Shown here: positions 24,312 to 37,397 of the stretch, piece by piece | Layout of the letters: each line of letters starts with the position of its first letter | Position numbering within the stretch: the stretch's first letter is position 1 | NCBI RefSeq assembly: GCF_000091045.1 | Contig: NC_006685.1 | Location: 2,031,201-2,095,200 of the forward strand | DNA length: 64,000 bases | From: Cryptococcus deneoformans JEC21 | Lineage: Eukaryota; Basidiomycota; Tremellomycetes; Tremellales; Cryptococcaceae | Reading direction: 5' to 3' | The notes under the pieces: model-generated | Seen by the model: only the letters and a program-made list of their open reading frames with translations | Told to the model about the DNA's origin: nothing | Database searches by the model: none | Translations under genes and position numbers: made by a program

Positions 24312-27085
24312 CTCCTCCTCCTCCTCTTCCTCTTCCTCCTCCTTTTCCTCTTCCTCTTCCGCATCCTCTTCCTTTTCCTCCTCTTCTGGCATCCCGCGCC
24401 GCTCGACGCCAATATCTATATCATCACCATCGTCATCAGAACCCTTCCAAGCATTCTCAGCCTCTAATTCCGCCTCCCTCTCGGCTCTGGCGACGTCCTC
24501 AACATCATAATCGTCCATCTCCGCTTGGGGTGGTAGATCGTCAAACGGGAAATCAGGGATGGGATGGAAAACGAAGTCCCCATCTCTTGCGGGGGTTTGC
24601 GCCGGCAGTTCTGGTTGTGTACTTGTCGGGCTCCCTTCAAGGCTACCAAGCAATTCGTTATAATCATGCCCTTCCTCTCCTTCCTCATTTTCCTCTTCTT
24701 CTTCCGCAATTTTCTTCTCGGCCTCATCAGTCTTCATTCCAGCATGAGTATCAGCCTTCTCAGTTCCCTTCGATTGAGAACGGGTCGCTCTAGCAAATTG
24801 CCTAGGGTCGGGCATGAGATCTTTATCTTCCTCGTATCCCTCTTCTCCATCTTCCATTTCTTGCTTGGCGGCCAACTGCCTTGCATCAAGCATAATATCC
24901 TCTTGATAGTCCTCTTCCTCTTCTCCAACAGGCTGCTGAGGACGATTAAGCTGGCGAGAATCAAGCAAAACGTCTTCCTCCAAATAACCTTTATCTTCAT
25001 TCGCCTCGTCTGGTCGAGCATTGGTAGGCTGGAATTGACGAGCGTCGGGAAAGAGATCAGAAGGGTCATACGCTTCGTATAGAGTCCGCTCAATCCCTTT
25101 TTGGGTCCCTTCAGATTGCTCTTGAGTCGCTTTTCCAATCTCCTCTTGAGCTTGCCGCGATGCACGCGGAGTAGACGCCTGACTCTGGCTCTGGTTCTGG
25201 CTCTCCCACTCGATCCTCTCTGCCCCTTCCTGTCGTTTATTCCACTCAAAGCCACTCTTTTTCAACCTCTTGCCAAACAGATTTAGAGGGCTTCTCTCGT
25301 TTCCCTTCACCTTCGTGCTTTGGTTTTCATGGGATAGAGGACGTGAAGAGGATGGACGGGAAGGAACCGGGGTAGATTCGTTGATTGCCCATGTGGATGA
25401 AGTCTCTGGAGAGTTGCGGTTATTGTTATTTTCGCCATTGCCATTACCGTTGCGGTCGCCATGAATGGGGGGAAATGCAGCATCGGCTTCGTTTGATTCC
25501 TCGGCGGCTAGCTCACGAGCTATTTCATCAAGGAGATCAAAGTCGATGGGGTCGTCGCCTGCATTTGGATTATCTCGTGCCAGCCGAGCAGCAAATGAGC
25601 GGAGAGGCGAGTTGGGAGCTTGGGCTGTCATTTGAGATGGTTCAGGGCTTTCCTCGCGCTCACTGTCAAGTTCACTTTCGCTCGCAGGTTGATTCATTTG
25701 AGTTTGGGTACCTGCTAACACACCCCGTCGTCCCGGCGTGAGCTAAGCAAAATTGTCAGCTATTGTTGCCAGGTAACCCCGTTTGTGGCCGACTCACCAA
25801 CGACTCTTCCCCGCTTTCACCCAATACTTCGTCCTTTACAAACCTCAGCATCCCTCTTTGAAAATCTTCCCATGGATAAGCCGTCCTGGCTTCTTCCAGC
25901 TCCAGTTTCGGCAACTCCTCCTCTCTTTCTACACAAAGATCACCCCATAAATCATGCAGGTAGAGCTTGTGATCCTCCTCATCTTCGTCACCTTCACTAT
26001 TTGACGTATCCTGGTCAGAAGGGAGGCCGAAGCGGGAGATGGAAGAGGTGGAGAACATATCATCATGGAGCACTTCATCAATCTGGGGGAGAAACTCAGA
26101 TTCGGTGGAGGAAGTGATGGTTTGTAAACGGTATGTAATGTCGATCTAAAACCTAATCAGCGATACGATGTACTAAATAAAAGGCACGTGGCACATACCT
26201 GAGTGACGAGATCTAGCCAGAGCCGAAGAGTAATTTCCTTCCCATGTTGTCCTTTTGGAATGATAGCCGTCCAGTACTTCTTCCAAGCTGCAACCATCAA
26301 CGCGTTCCTTCTTCTCACTCTTCCCTTAATAATCTCTCTTTCCGTATTGATTCCTTGTCGACTCCTTGTGATCCTTTTGTCGTTTCCTTCATCGACGTCA
26401 AGAGGGGCCATGATATCCCCCGCTTCGTCTGGGCGGAGGATGAGCCAGACGAATGTTGCGAGGTTCGACAAGTAAACAGCTCGGTTGAGCGCTAGAGGGT
26501 TCTGTCGAAGTGAGGCCGAAGTAGTGGGGGAGAGAGATGAAAGGACGTCTTCGGGGAGAGGGAAGGGAGGAGAATAAGGCGAGAAGATGTATGATTGTTT
26601 GAGGGCTGTCTCAAGTCAGTCACAAGAACCATGCAATATTGCTCACCATGAAGCCCATCCCACGCCAGTTTTCCTTCATCCACTGCACTATCTCTCCTAT
26701 TCCTTGGTGGATACCCATTCATCAAGAGGGTCAGGAGACAATCACCGGCCACATTCGCCAAAATCTCAACTCGATCCAGGACTGTCATGGTCAATACGGT
26801 TGACCCTGTCAATGATGATCGTATCAAATGCCTCGCGTTCTTCTGCCTTGATGCCTTTCTCTGAGGAGCATATTCGTCCGAGGTGGGGTCAAAGGTTACT
26901 GATCTATTATCTCGGAACGCTTTGTCTAGTGCTGTGGCTGCCCGAGGATCGACATTGGATCTGGCTGTTCCCGCTCCGTCTGACAGCTCGCGGGCCTTGC
27001 GAGGCCGACCCGTTTTTCTGGTCGCCTCTTCCCTAGTAGCTGACTGGCTCTTTGTAAGCCTTCCCGCCTTCTTCTTTGGCGGCAT
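22113..27085 (-). CDS. Large acidic nuclear protein with SANT/Myb-like domain
   Basis: Function not known. Five exons (27085-26647, 26605-26199, 26145-25798, 25742-22962, 22904-22113) give 1588 residues. The N-terminus is basic (MPPKKKAGRLTKS, AT-hook-like GRPRKARE). Residues about 90-300 are predicted helical and hydrophobic (VEILANVAGDCLL, ATFVWLILRPD, RLWLDLVTQ). A long acidic region includes about 36 consecutive Glu near residue 870. A SANT/Myb-like unit lies near 1072-1140 (GPRRWTKEEELLLWRTVQRV ... VQHMKDKMRTTVTRRL), followed by a Lys/Glu coiled coil, QEEP repeats and a basic Ser-rich tail. Helical N-terminus plus C-terminal Myb recalls TRF/Taz1 telomere proteins, but an rDNA or chromatin factor is equally possible. 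Divergent from SMT1 across 254 bp. Confidence 0.72.
24234..24341 (-). repeat. Poly-Glu GAG/GAA microsatellite
   Basis: On the minus strand about 36 GAG or GAA codons run without interruption, then continue with single Lys, Asp or Ala breaks to about 24390. The GAG/GAA mix suggests an old tract with mutation among synonyms, or selection for the acidic run. Confidence 0.9.
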
Positions 27086-27339
27086 GTTGGTGTGATGCAG
27101 TCGTGTATGCAAAGTTAGAGATGGTGGACGATCAATGATGTGAACTTGAGACGTTGTTTATGGCTCTCTGTAGTAAAAAATGATGACGTGGAAGATGTAG
27201 CATGACGTGTCAACTCAGAATATATAGATCTCCTCGTCGTGCCATTATTATTTCTAATGCTAGATCTCCGGCGCGCCCAGCCACCAAGAACTCAAAACAT
27301 TTCAATTCCGTGGAATCTCTTCTTCATACTTCAATCATT

Positions 27340-29040
27340 ATGGCCGAGGAAAAACAGCCAGTCGGCTTCAGGACGTGAGTCTGCACTCACAACACATTAT
27401 CCTAACTGCTCTACAGCACTTCCTACCCCGCCATCGCGAACCCCCCTCTTCCCGCTGAGGGCTGCGCATCCTTCTCCAACTACGAGCTCGCGGCTTCCAT
27501 TATCTTTGGCCCATGGATCATCCAACGTCTCCTTCCTTTGCCCAATGGCTGGAAAACCTACTGGTTCCTTGTCATCCTCCTCGGTGTCCCCATCGCTGTC
27601 GCTTACTGGACTCTTAAATCCAAATTCGGAAAGAGAGTGAATGAAAAGGTCCAGCTTCCTGGTAAACCCATCAGCCACTATCTCGACTTCAAGGATAAGG
27701 AACTGGAGGAAAAGTACAAGGACAGGAAGATTCCTATGCAGATTTTCCACGACGCGTACTTTGACAAGAAAGTTGACTTTAAAGGTGATGTCTTGGATGT
27801 CATGGAGTACAGGCACGACTGGGCTACTTTTGAATTTACCCCCGAGGTCAGTCGGGTCTTCGTGCACTTTGTTATCCCAACCTAACACCCTCGCCTTTAG
27901 TTGTTCAAATATGTTTTCACGAAGCTTATTCCAGACGTCATCTTCCACTCTCAAGCCCAAGACGAAGACCAAGTTCGTGACCACTACGATCGAGGCGATG
28001 ACTTTTACTCTTGGTTCCTCGGTCCTCGTATGATTTACACTGGAGGTGTCATGACCGATATTAGCCGCCAGGAAACTCTTGAAGAACTCCAGGACAACAA
28101 GCTCCGACTTGTGTGTGAGAAACTAGACCTGAAGGAAGGTGACCGTATGTTGGACATTGGCTGTGGATGGGGTACCCTTGCCGCGTTTGCCGGCAAAAAC
28201 TACAATGTCGATGTGACTGGTGTGACCCTTGCTCGAAACCAGGCTGCCTTCGGTACTCAGCGTTTGAGGGAGAATGGTGTGCCCGAAGAGAGGGGAAGGA
28301 TTTTGTGCATGGACTACCGTGATATCCCCCAGGCGCCTGGTTACTACAACAAGATTACTTGTCTTGAGATGGCGGAGCACGTTGGAATTAGGAGGTACAG
28401 CAAGTTTTTGAAAGAGGTCTATGATCTCTTGGCCGACGATGGTGTTATGGTCTTCCAAGTTGCTGGTATCCGTACTTGCTGGCAGTTTGAGGATCTCGTC
28501 TGGGGTTTGTTGTGTGTATTCTTTTGCCTTTCCCTCCCAATTTACCTTGCTAACATTTACTCTGTAGCATGAACAAGTATGTCTTCCCCGGCGCCGACGC
28601 TTCTTGCGCTCTCAACTGGGTCGTCTCCCAACTCGAACACGCCAACTTTGAGATTAAATCCATCGATGTCCTCGGTGTACACTACTCTGCTACTCTTCAC
28701 CGATGGTACCAAAACTGGTTGAGCAACAAGGACAAGTGTGTTGCCAAGTATGGCGAGAGGTGGTACAGGATCTGGGCCTTCTTCTTGGCTTACTCTGTTA
28801 TCTCTTCTAGGTAAGATATAGGTCCCTTTTTGAATCCTTGTTGTTGGGGCGTGAGGGGACAGGAGCTGACACAGAATAAATTTGATTAGGCAAGGATCTG
28901 CGTCTGTCTTCCAGATTACATGCCACAAGAACCTTAACGGCTTCCACCGTGTCGAGGGTGTTCCTTCCCACACTTCCCTCCATGCTCCTGTCTCCAGGAA
29001 GCTTGAGCCTGTCGTTTCTCACACCGAAATGTGGGAGTAA
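27340..29040 (+). CDS. SMT1: Sphingolipid C9-methyltransferase
   Basis: Fungal enzyme that adds the C9 methyl group to the sphingoid base of glucosylceramide, using SAM, at the ER membrane. Five exons (27340-27374, 27417-27846, 27901-28511, 28568-28810, 28890-29040) give 489 residues. Two N-terminal membrane segments are visible (ELAASIIFGPWIIQRLLPL and FLVILLGVPIAVAYW). They are followed by a cyclopropane-fatty-acid-synthase type core: HYDRGDDFYSWFLG, the SAM loop LDIGCGWGTLAAF, and CLEMAEHVGIRRYSKF. FMNKYVFPGADAS and QITCHKNLNGFH are typical of this family, and they separate it from ordinary cyclopropane synthases. LCB2, at the start of the same pathway, lies about 7 kb away. Confidence 0.93.
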
Positions 29041-30799
29041 ACGATATGCCTTGTGCATGGCGCTTGAGAGAAACAAGAAGTGAAGATTTAGAGACGTCGG
29101 CGATGGGCAGTGAGCGTATAGAGCGTAGAAGTGTCTGAAAAATGGATGGAGGAGGGAAAAGCATGTGCATGTGAATATGATATGGACGATTAGAAAAATA
29201 TCCCGCATTGAATTTGACATTGGAATCTGGATGCATGGCAATGGACATGGGCTATACTGGTGATTAGATACTTTTGTACAGATTTGAAAGGAGTATCTTT
29301 GGCGGGAGAAGATAGTCGTATATAGCAACTATCGCAACAGCATCTCGTCGGATCCGCCGTAAGTCTCCTCTCCAAGTCCCTCCATGTCCGCCAAGTTTCC
29401 CCTGCATTACGCGATGTCTACACATGTGAACATCACAGGGCGACAACTGACATTAGAATTATCTAAACGAGAACTCTAAAATAAGCCAGCAACACGCCCC
29501 CAGCCAGGTCGTCTTTGATTGCCTACTACTTACGCTAGCGCAGACATTTCTTCTTATTATCGTCCTTTCTCTCTTCCTTTCTTCTTTGGATGCAACATAG
29601 TGCGCAATGGACCTGAGACTACAACAATTTAAGGATCATATTGAAAAAGGCGGGTTACAATGTCCGACCTTATGCAGGAGTGTCCGACGCAGGGTCCGAC
29701 GGTAAGTTGAGAGAAATTTGGAATGAAGGGACTCGGAATAATACGATAGGCGGTTAAGTACGAAACCACCTACCTCCACCTTCACCTCCACTCTCCGGTA
29801 GCACGAAACTGGCCATGCGTCTTATTGTTCTCTATTTTCTCATTCTGCTCGCCATATTGTTTTTACACCCTACAAACTCTACGAAAAAAGTATCCATCCA
29901 TCCAGGCATGTGTCCGTGCCTATCTCCCATCCATAAAGCTTCTGCCGCATTCTCTCGGGCTTCGTTCTTGGGCGTCCGGCGAAAGACAATAACGACTCTC
30001 GACTCTCGCCTGATCTCCTTTCGCAGGTGACTAACGCACGGACCTTGACAATAGAACAACAGGGTCTCAATTACTGGTCGTCCCTCCCTTGTCTGGCTTA
30101 AACACCAGCAAGCCGTCAGCATCAGCCATCAGCCCATCAAAACAAATTCCTCCTATGACATCAACTCATCCTCTTGTGTGGCCACATTCAGAAGACAATG
30201 TGCGTTTGTGTGTATATTCTGCTTGTTGCTTCTTCTGTCCGTCGGCCTTTCTGCCGCCAGAATTGGCCAGAATCTGACCCAGCGCGCAGCATTTATTGAT
30301 CGTCTTGTCAGCGATGATGTGTGCATGGCTTACGGGGGCGTGATCCGAAACTCGTTATCCGGCCGTCACTATACCCAAGCACGCAAGGCACAGAAATAAT
30401 ATCTATTGTTCTTCCGGCCACACCTTCTCTTTGTGCTTCACTCCACAATCACCATCATTCCCTCCTCTTGTTCTCCTCCAGAGTGCGCCAAGGGATGAAT
30501 TGCACACATATATACATTAACTCAACAACGTTATCCCTCAAACAAACCGTTTTCCCACTCGCTACTTCCTTCCGCACATTGTTTCCGATCTTTCGCCTTA
30601 CGGGTTTACAGCCCACACGACCTCGTCTTAGTCTACACACCCTCGCATATCCTCTCACACACCGAGAAGCAAATCGACAAAACGACCTCGACATCGTTCA
30701 TCCATTCTAAACAGTAACACGCGACTTCCCGCCCACCTTTCCGAGTTGAGCGCTTCCCGCTTTATATTGACCGCACATATAAAGCCATAGCTACCTGTT
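29041..30799. other. Long spacer upstream of the arrestin-like gene
   Basis: 1.76 kb. The C/T-rich half from about 30400 to 30799 looks like a leader or promoter. A 71-codon frame at 29815-30030 starts with a hydrophobic signal-like segment but has no other support. Nothing else is recognised. Confidence 0.4.
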
Positions 30800-33654
30800 A
30801 TGACTCCTTTTCGCCCAGCTGTCTCTTCTACTCCTCCTTCAGATTGTTCCCCTTCACACACTGTAAGTCATCCTTCCAGTTGAAAGTGTCCTTCCACTGA
30901 CCTGCCTTTGAACTTCTTGCCAGCGCACTACTTTCGCCTCATCGCCTCCGTCGACGCCTTTATTATCTCGTACTTCCGCCCCATCCCCATCCTCTCGTCT
31001 TTCGAGCTATCTAGGTTATACCTCTTCCAACTCCCATATCTCACTGGATCGAGAGTTACTTCCAGGCAACGAACAAATCCAGGACAGTACTGTAAGGTGT
31101 CTCCATAGTTGCCAACCTTCATCCACTAATATCCAACTTCCCGCTAGCGCAACACTCCATTGTTGCCATCCACACCTTCAGCATTACTCTCCCGCACTTC
31201 CGCACCACCACTCTACTCCGCCTCTGCCCTAATTCTCAAGCCTTCAACTCCAGCAAGCTGCAAACACAACAGCTTCGCTCAGTCTATCAGCGGATCGTAC
31301 AAGCTAGCTCCCCCTTTGGTCCGCAACAAATCCAACAAGATTATCCGCCCATCTACCACTCCTCACTCTTCCGTTCCCAACATGGTTTTCCCGTCACACA
31401 CAAATTACCTTCATGCGGATCTTCAAGTGCTTTGGGAAAATAATGGAATTATGGATATGATCGGTTGCGCCAATACTGGGTAAGTCTTGGATCGTCACCT
31501 ACCTAATGTACCAGCTAACCATCTTCTATTTCACAGATCGTCATACTCCGCCCCTGGACATATTCAATTATCACTTCCCGCGCTTCCTGCAGCTCTGGGG
31601 GGTAGATCAAGAGAAGTGAAGGAGTTAAGGTTATTCATGGAGGGAAAAAGCGAGTTTTACGATGATGCAGGTAAGTTTTCCGCGATTCAGTCGGTCAACA
31701 GTAACTAAGCTGACAGTTGCACAAGGCCGATATACGCCGATGCGCCTCTACTCTTGCACACTCCAATTAGCCTCACCTTCAACACCGCTCTTAATCCCGT
31801 CGTCCGACACCTCTAACCCTAACCCTTATTCTCGGTTACAACTCGCGTTGCCCTTTGACTTGCGGTTACCTGGTTGGCTGCCGTCATCGTACGACAACGA
31901 TATGACATTCACAGGGTACGGGTGTGTCGTAGAAGCAATCATCGGATGGACCGAGCCTGTTTCTGTTTCTCCAAGTTCCGCTGGTTCAATAGGGGTAGTC
32001 CCCGAGCCTCGTGGGCTTATCAAATCCAAGCCTCGTTCAGCTTTTGAATCAATCTTCTCCAATTCGACTCTTCTCCCATCGTCTTCCAAGAAAAATGTGA
32101 GCAAGTGGCAACCGTTCACTATCCGTCGTCATCGTCTCCATCCGCCCATTGGCTCGACCTTGCCTGAAGTGTCTGAAAGACATTACACCCTTCGTCCTGA
32201 AGCTGATAGTACAAGCCCGATTGAATGTGTGGTGACCGTACCCGAGTTTGTGGATGTCAACGGCGAAGAGAAGAGTCTGAAAGTTAGCTTGAGAATCAGG
32301 GCGAGGCGGGATGCGATCATCATTGCCAAGTCTAGTCTCCAATCCGAGGCTGAAGTAACAAGCACTGCTGTTGAGGAAGATGGTGATATGAGTCGGCTCG
32401 AGTCCGTGTTGATGGAAAGATCAGACAGCAAGGGCAATAAGGAGAAGGAGGAACCTCTAACGCATATGATTGAGCTTGGGATGGAAGTTGAAGAAACCGA
32501 GTGGTTGAGCTCTACACCATCCAAATCATTTAAATCCACCTTCCCCATCCCTGAGGCCCAACCCTCTCGACATTCATCTCAGCACAAGCTAATCTCCCCA
32601 CCCTCCGCTTATGCGAATAACGGTTTTGGCTTTGAAGAACGTCCATTCAAGGAGACGAGGACTCGTTCATGCCTTTTATCTGAAGATGGGAACCAGAGAA
32701 ATTTCTTCTTTGCGAATGACGGACTGGGGTTGACGGATAGGTGGAGGAAAGTGAACGTAGTCCTGCCGATGCCTACGGAAGCTAGCGAGATGGGATCCAA
32801 GCCTCAGCCGGAGATTAATTCGCCATTTTTGAGGATCAAGCATGCTTTGAAGATTAGGGTTGTTTGTCGGAATGCGGGTAGTAGCGAAAATGCTGTAAGT
32901 CCAACTTACTTTTTCGCCGATCGCTTTCCTTCCCCCGGTCTATACCATTCAGTATCGATCGTTGCTGATGCACGCTTGCTTTTGATATCAGGTTGTCCTC
33001 CTTTCCACACCGATCCGATTCTCCACATGCCCCACTACCATGCCCAACCCCGCTGGTGAGCATCGCTCGGCCACCCTCCCATCGTATATCCAGCTCTTCC
33101 ACGAGAATGGCGATTTGAGGGAATGTGACCCACTTCCTCTCTATACCGCCCCCGAATCCGAATCCGAATTGCAAAATATTCTCCCGCTCTCTGAACCTGA
33201 CAGAAGCGATTACAGCATGTCTATACCTTCGTACGAATCTATCTTACCTGACCCTTCTGTCCCCTCAACCCCATCCCTTCCCAGCTCCTCAATCGTGGAC
33301 TCTACATCTGCCGCCTCAGCTTCTGCTTCCGCCTCTCCCTGCCAATCCCGCTCAGCCTCTCCCTCCCCGTTCGGTATCTCCTCATCTTCAGATCTCGACT
33401 CATTGGAGGGTGGTCAGGGGGACCTGCGCGGAAGGAGTTTTTCGCCCGCTTCACAGGTATCGGATGATGATGCGATGGACGTCGATGGTACTGGTTCTGG
33501 TTCTGAGGCTGGAGACAGCTCTTCAGGAGCGAGACAAGGGATGGAAGGTATTTTGGAAGAGAGGATGGAAAGGCTCGTGCCGAAGAATGGGATGAAGAGG
33601 ACTGGGAGAAGTGATTCGGCGGTGACATCGCGGGTTGTACGACAGGTTCGTTGA
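30800..33654 (+). CDS. Arrestin-like adaptor protein (ART/alpha-arrestin type)
   Basis: Likely adaptor that recruits a NEDD4-type ubiquitin ligase to membrane proteins. Six exons (30800-30862, 30924-31091, 31148-31479, 31537-31670, 31717-32894, 32992-33654) give 845 residues. The first 150 residues are Ser/Thr/Pro-rich. The arrestin N-fold starts at ADLQVLWENN and shows GHIQLSLPALPAALGG, then LALPFDLRLPGWLPSS (the conserved PF..LP..LPSS turn), then YGCVVEAIIGW. The arrestin C-fold ends with VVLLSTPIRFSTCP. LPSY and LPLY after it resemble degenerate PY motifs for WW domains. The tail is acidic and Ser-rich. The exon-1 start is less certain than the arrestin body, because the N-terminus is low complexity; family assignment rests on the fold pattern. 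Confidence 0.75.
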
Positions 33655-34703
33655 AACGGGAATAAGGCCTATCATGGCATGTGGCGTGGGTCTTTATATA
33701 ATCTAGCATTGATGTTCTTGTTCATTTTCTTTGGCCTTTGCATCAGCATTATTGACTGTTACGAGCCTTCCTTCGTTTTTCTATGTTTCTTTTTCTTTCT
33801 CGTGCTGGTTTCAGTATTTGTAAGCATTTGTTACTTCATTATTTATCTTGATACTTTTCTTCTTTACTGGTGTAACATGGCTCGATCTATTCCATACATC
33901 CATCTGGGCATGTAATACCTCCTTTCTCGATACGTCTATTTGACAATAATTCGTAGCTGGCAGTTCACAGCCAAACACAGTGGACCTTAAATTAATGTTA
34001 TCGACGACAACGTTCACCGAGTAATTATAATTAGCGACCGACAACCTAAATGGGACCACTCCAGGAGAATTATCTATTTGACTGTTTCCTCCCATCTATC
34101 AAGAAGCTCTAACAATGCACCATCTGTTGGATCAATCCTCCATTAGCATACAGGCATGGGAAAATTCAGCTATGTACTTATGAATCTTCAACGAAGGAGT
34201 TCCGTTATCTCAGTAACATCGGCAATGCCCGCCAGTGCTCTACTTGTGACGACAAAAGAAAAGAGACGATTGCCACGATTGCCGCAATAAACTAAAATGA
34301 GTGACTGAGCGGAGGAATGATCGACTCCTGATGAGATTCCTGTCACCCACCGCTCTGCTTTTCTCATATATGTTACACTTCACCTCGATCCGTCACAACA
34401 ATCATCGATATATACGCTATGGTAATTCCCGGAAATATGTCTATGAGACGAGATAATGGCCGCTGGAAAAGGACGGTTTGCACCCGTCAACAAACTCATA
34501 ATTTGATGGTTATAATGGCCCGAAGAGGATGTGTTCAATGTTGAGTGACTCGCCCCCTTTTCGTGCTCCCGGACTCTCCGAGTTGAGCGATCATACGTAT
34601 CCCTCGCATTCCATGACTCTTTGTATTTCCATTATCCATATCTGCGATCCATATCAAGATATCTTGGTTGAAGAAGCAGCCATACTGAGTGAAACAAACA
34701 GAT
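33655..34703. other. Spacer, no gene seen
   Basis: A T-rich 3' region (33700-33860) is followed by AT-rich sequence with no coding signal. It probably holds the terminator of the arrestin gene and the promoter of the membrane-protein gene. Confidence 0.45.
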
Positions 34704-37397
34704 ATGCTCACACATAGACGAGAACGGCTCGATCGCACATTTGATAATGCCCCGATCCAGGATGTTCAACAACCAACAACATTATTGGGAGATGGGACTG
34801 GAAGAAATACTATGGCGTTGAAGCAAGAGTTAAAGGAGAGGAGGATGACAGCTCCGGATGGGCAGGTACTTCCAGATTGGATGACCTATGTTACCGTAAG
34901 CTCTCATAATTCTGCATGAGTTAAGTAGCAATTCTAACGTCTCGTTTAAGTATGTCACGACCATCGATGGAGTATCGATAACAACTGGAAGCGTAGCTGA
35001 TTTACCGTTAACTTGTAAGTTTAGAGGGCAGCCCGCCAGCACAAGAGGCTGATTTCAAGATGTTGATTGGATTTTCCTTGCAGATTACGGACCCTCCATA
35101 CCTCTGGTACCTGGATGGATCTATGGTGGATCAACGCGTTCAACGTCTGGTATTTCAATGCCAACATCATTGTCAGAGTCTATTTCGGGAGAGCAAACTA
35201 TCCAAACCACAAACGTTGTGTCTTCATCAACTCCAGATTCTCGAGCTTCGAGCTTCAGGACCCACTCACAGTCTTCGTCAGGCTCCACGATATCCTCCGT
35301 ATCTCTTATACCACCTACATCGTCAGTGGGTCCTTCTGAAAATACATTTTCTACGTCGACGTCTATGCCACAACCAACAACTTCAGATGCCCAATCTATT
35401 ACCACTTCTAGTTTCATCCCCACTTCTTCAAGCACTCCGAATATTCATCATAACATACTGGCTCCTCTTCTCGCCGCTCTCATACCTGTCGGAATTGCAC
35501 TCCTTGTCTTCCTCTTTCTCCTGTGTATCTACAACCGTAAACGCTCTGATCCTGACAAAGGTTTCTTATCGTGGCTTTTTAAACCCAAACTGTGGGCATC
35601 ATTGCCAGCTACACCTCGTAAGAAGCGCACTCCTCCCCCCACGATCACAATTCCCAACCTTCGTTCACACAACGAGAAATCCGCCCTGTTGCCAGGCTTT
35701 GTAGCTCAGCACCATCGCAAATCGTCAAGTGTATCGACCGGCGTGGAAAACGATGCTGAGATTAGGGAGCTGGTCCAGCAGAATCAATCCCTTTTTCAAC
35801 GCCTGAGCATAGGGCTAGGTTGGGCTAGTCAAACCTCCAACAGCTCTGGAGGGTCTGGTACTAGCAGACGTACGAGTGGAAATACCTTGGAAAAGGGTCT
35901 TGGTGCTGGCAAAGCGGTAGCATTGGCTGCTGCCGGCGCTGTCGGTATTGGCCGGGGTAAGGATGGGACGACGATCGGAACTAAATCGAGTGGTAATGGC
36001 CAGAAGTATGAGAGAGTACTGGATGATGATCAACTGTTTTATAAAGTACCCTTGCAAACGCACAGTTCTCATGGTTCTCGAGATGAGGTTCCCTTTTCAA
36101 ACTCTCTTAGTCGACCGTCCACTGTTGAGTCGAAAAGGGTAAATACTCAATGCTTGGTCCGGGAAGAAGTTGCCACGCCTCAGCACGAGGGGCGTCCGTC
36201 AATGACGTTCAGTGTCTCCGTACCGGAAACACCTGGAAGTAGACATTTGTCCGAAAGGGATATGGATGTTGTCGAATTTGGTTGTCGTACTGCATTGCGA
36301 CCTCATATTTCAAAAGAGAGGATGAGGTTCCCGATTCCGCCTGGTGTAGGGCTGTACAAGGACGGGGGGACGTCGACTAATGAGGACCGAGAAGGTATAC
36401 CGCCCACCGATAGTCGAGCCACCAGTTCGGGCAGCTTTTATTCGGCCAACTCTGCACTATACCGCGATACCACTCCCCCTCCTGGTTCACCTCTTCATCG
36501 TGATGCCTGCGAATACAAGCACGCTTCTGTCTCTGCTTTCGGCTCACACCCTGCAACGCCTACGATGGCTTCTCATGACCTCGGTACCACCTCTTCTCAA
36601 TCCCATCGTTCACCGTTTTCTACCAATTCTCATCGTATTCCTGTTACCAGAGTTTTCTCTGCTTCGCACGACCCGAGTCCCTTCAAATTGGCGGCGTCGC
36701 CCTCACCTAGGACGATGTCCAACAATGTCACCGACAGTAGTGCTATACTTTTTGCAATGACTGCCCAGGAAAATGCTGGGTCGAGAGCGACTGGTGTCGA
36801 GGGTGAGGGAGAGGAAGATCACCCTGATCAGCCGATTATTGATGAAACAAGCTTGAGAAGAGAGATGGTGAGTAGAAGTCGAGTTGGGGAGTTTGGTGAA
36901 CCTCTAAAACCCACATACGTCGTAAGTTCAAGACTTTTCTCGATCCAAACCGGACCATAAGCTGATGCCATACAATCCGCTGACAGTTTCAAAATATCTC
37001 GCCAACTCAGACGTCCCTCGCTCCCTCTTACTCTTCCGAAGCAGCATCCATCCATAATTCCCGTTTTGACTCATCCTCTTCTCACTCCCCTTCCCTTCAA
37101 TCTCACCAATCCCATCAATCTCAAGAGCCATCCCAATCTGGAAGTAGTTTCAGCAGTCACCGACTATACGCAAGCATAAATGCCGCGAGCAGAGATCAAG
37201 CACTTAGAGGACGAAGGAGTCATGCGCAATTGGTCAAAACTTCGAGGATTGTGGAGCAGCTTGAGAAAGTGACCTCGCCGTCTCGCGTGCAACTGGCGGG
37301 CTTGGAGGCGGAGGAGCAGAGGAGGGAAGATGAGGAAGAGGGTGATATAGGGGAGTCTTCATCTTTGACCGCCTCTGGATCTGGTAGTCAGTCCTGA
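34704..37397 (+). CDS. Single-pass membrane protein with Ser/Thr-rich ectodomain
   Basis: No named family. Four exons (34704-34895, 34951-35014, 35084-36921, 36987-37397) give 834 residues. A charged start (MLTHRRERLDRTFDNAPIQD) leads to GSVADLPLTYYGPSIPLVPG, then a Ser/Thr-rich stretch of about 110 residues suited to O-mannosylation. One clear membrane helix follows (LLAALIPVGIALLVFLFLL) with a basic stop-transfer (CIYNRKR), then a long Ser/Pro-rich cytoplasmic tail. The topology resembles fungal stress sensors of the Wsc/Mid2 or Axl2 sort, but no WSC or cadherin domain is present, and I see no cleavable signal peptide. The start Met is the first in the open exon; an upstream exon with a signal peptide could be missed. 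Confidence 0.7.

Noticed and set aside
24223..24510. Poly-Ser open frame on the + strand
   Set aside because: It is the complement of the poly-Glu microsatellite and has no other coding feature.
29815..30030. 71-codon frame with signal-peptide-like start
   Set aside because: A single hydrophobic stretch is weak evidence; there is no conserved domain and it lies in a probable promoter region.
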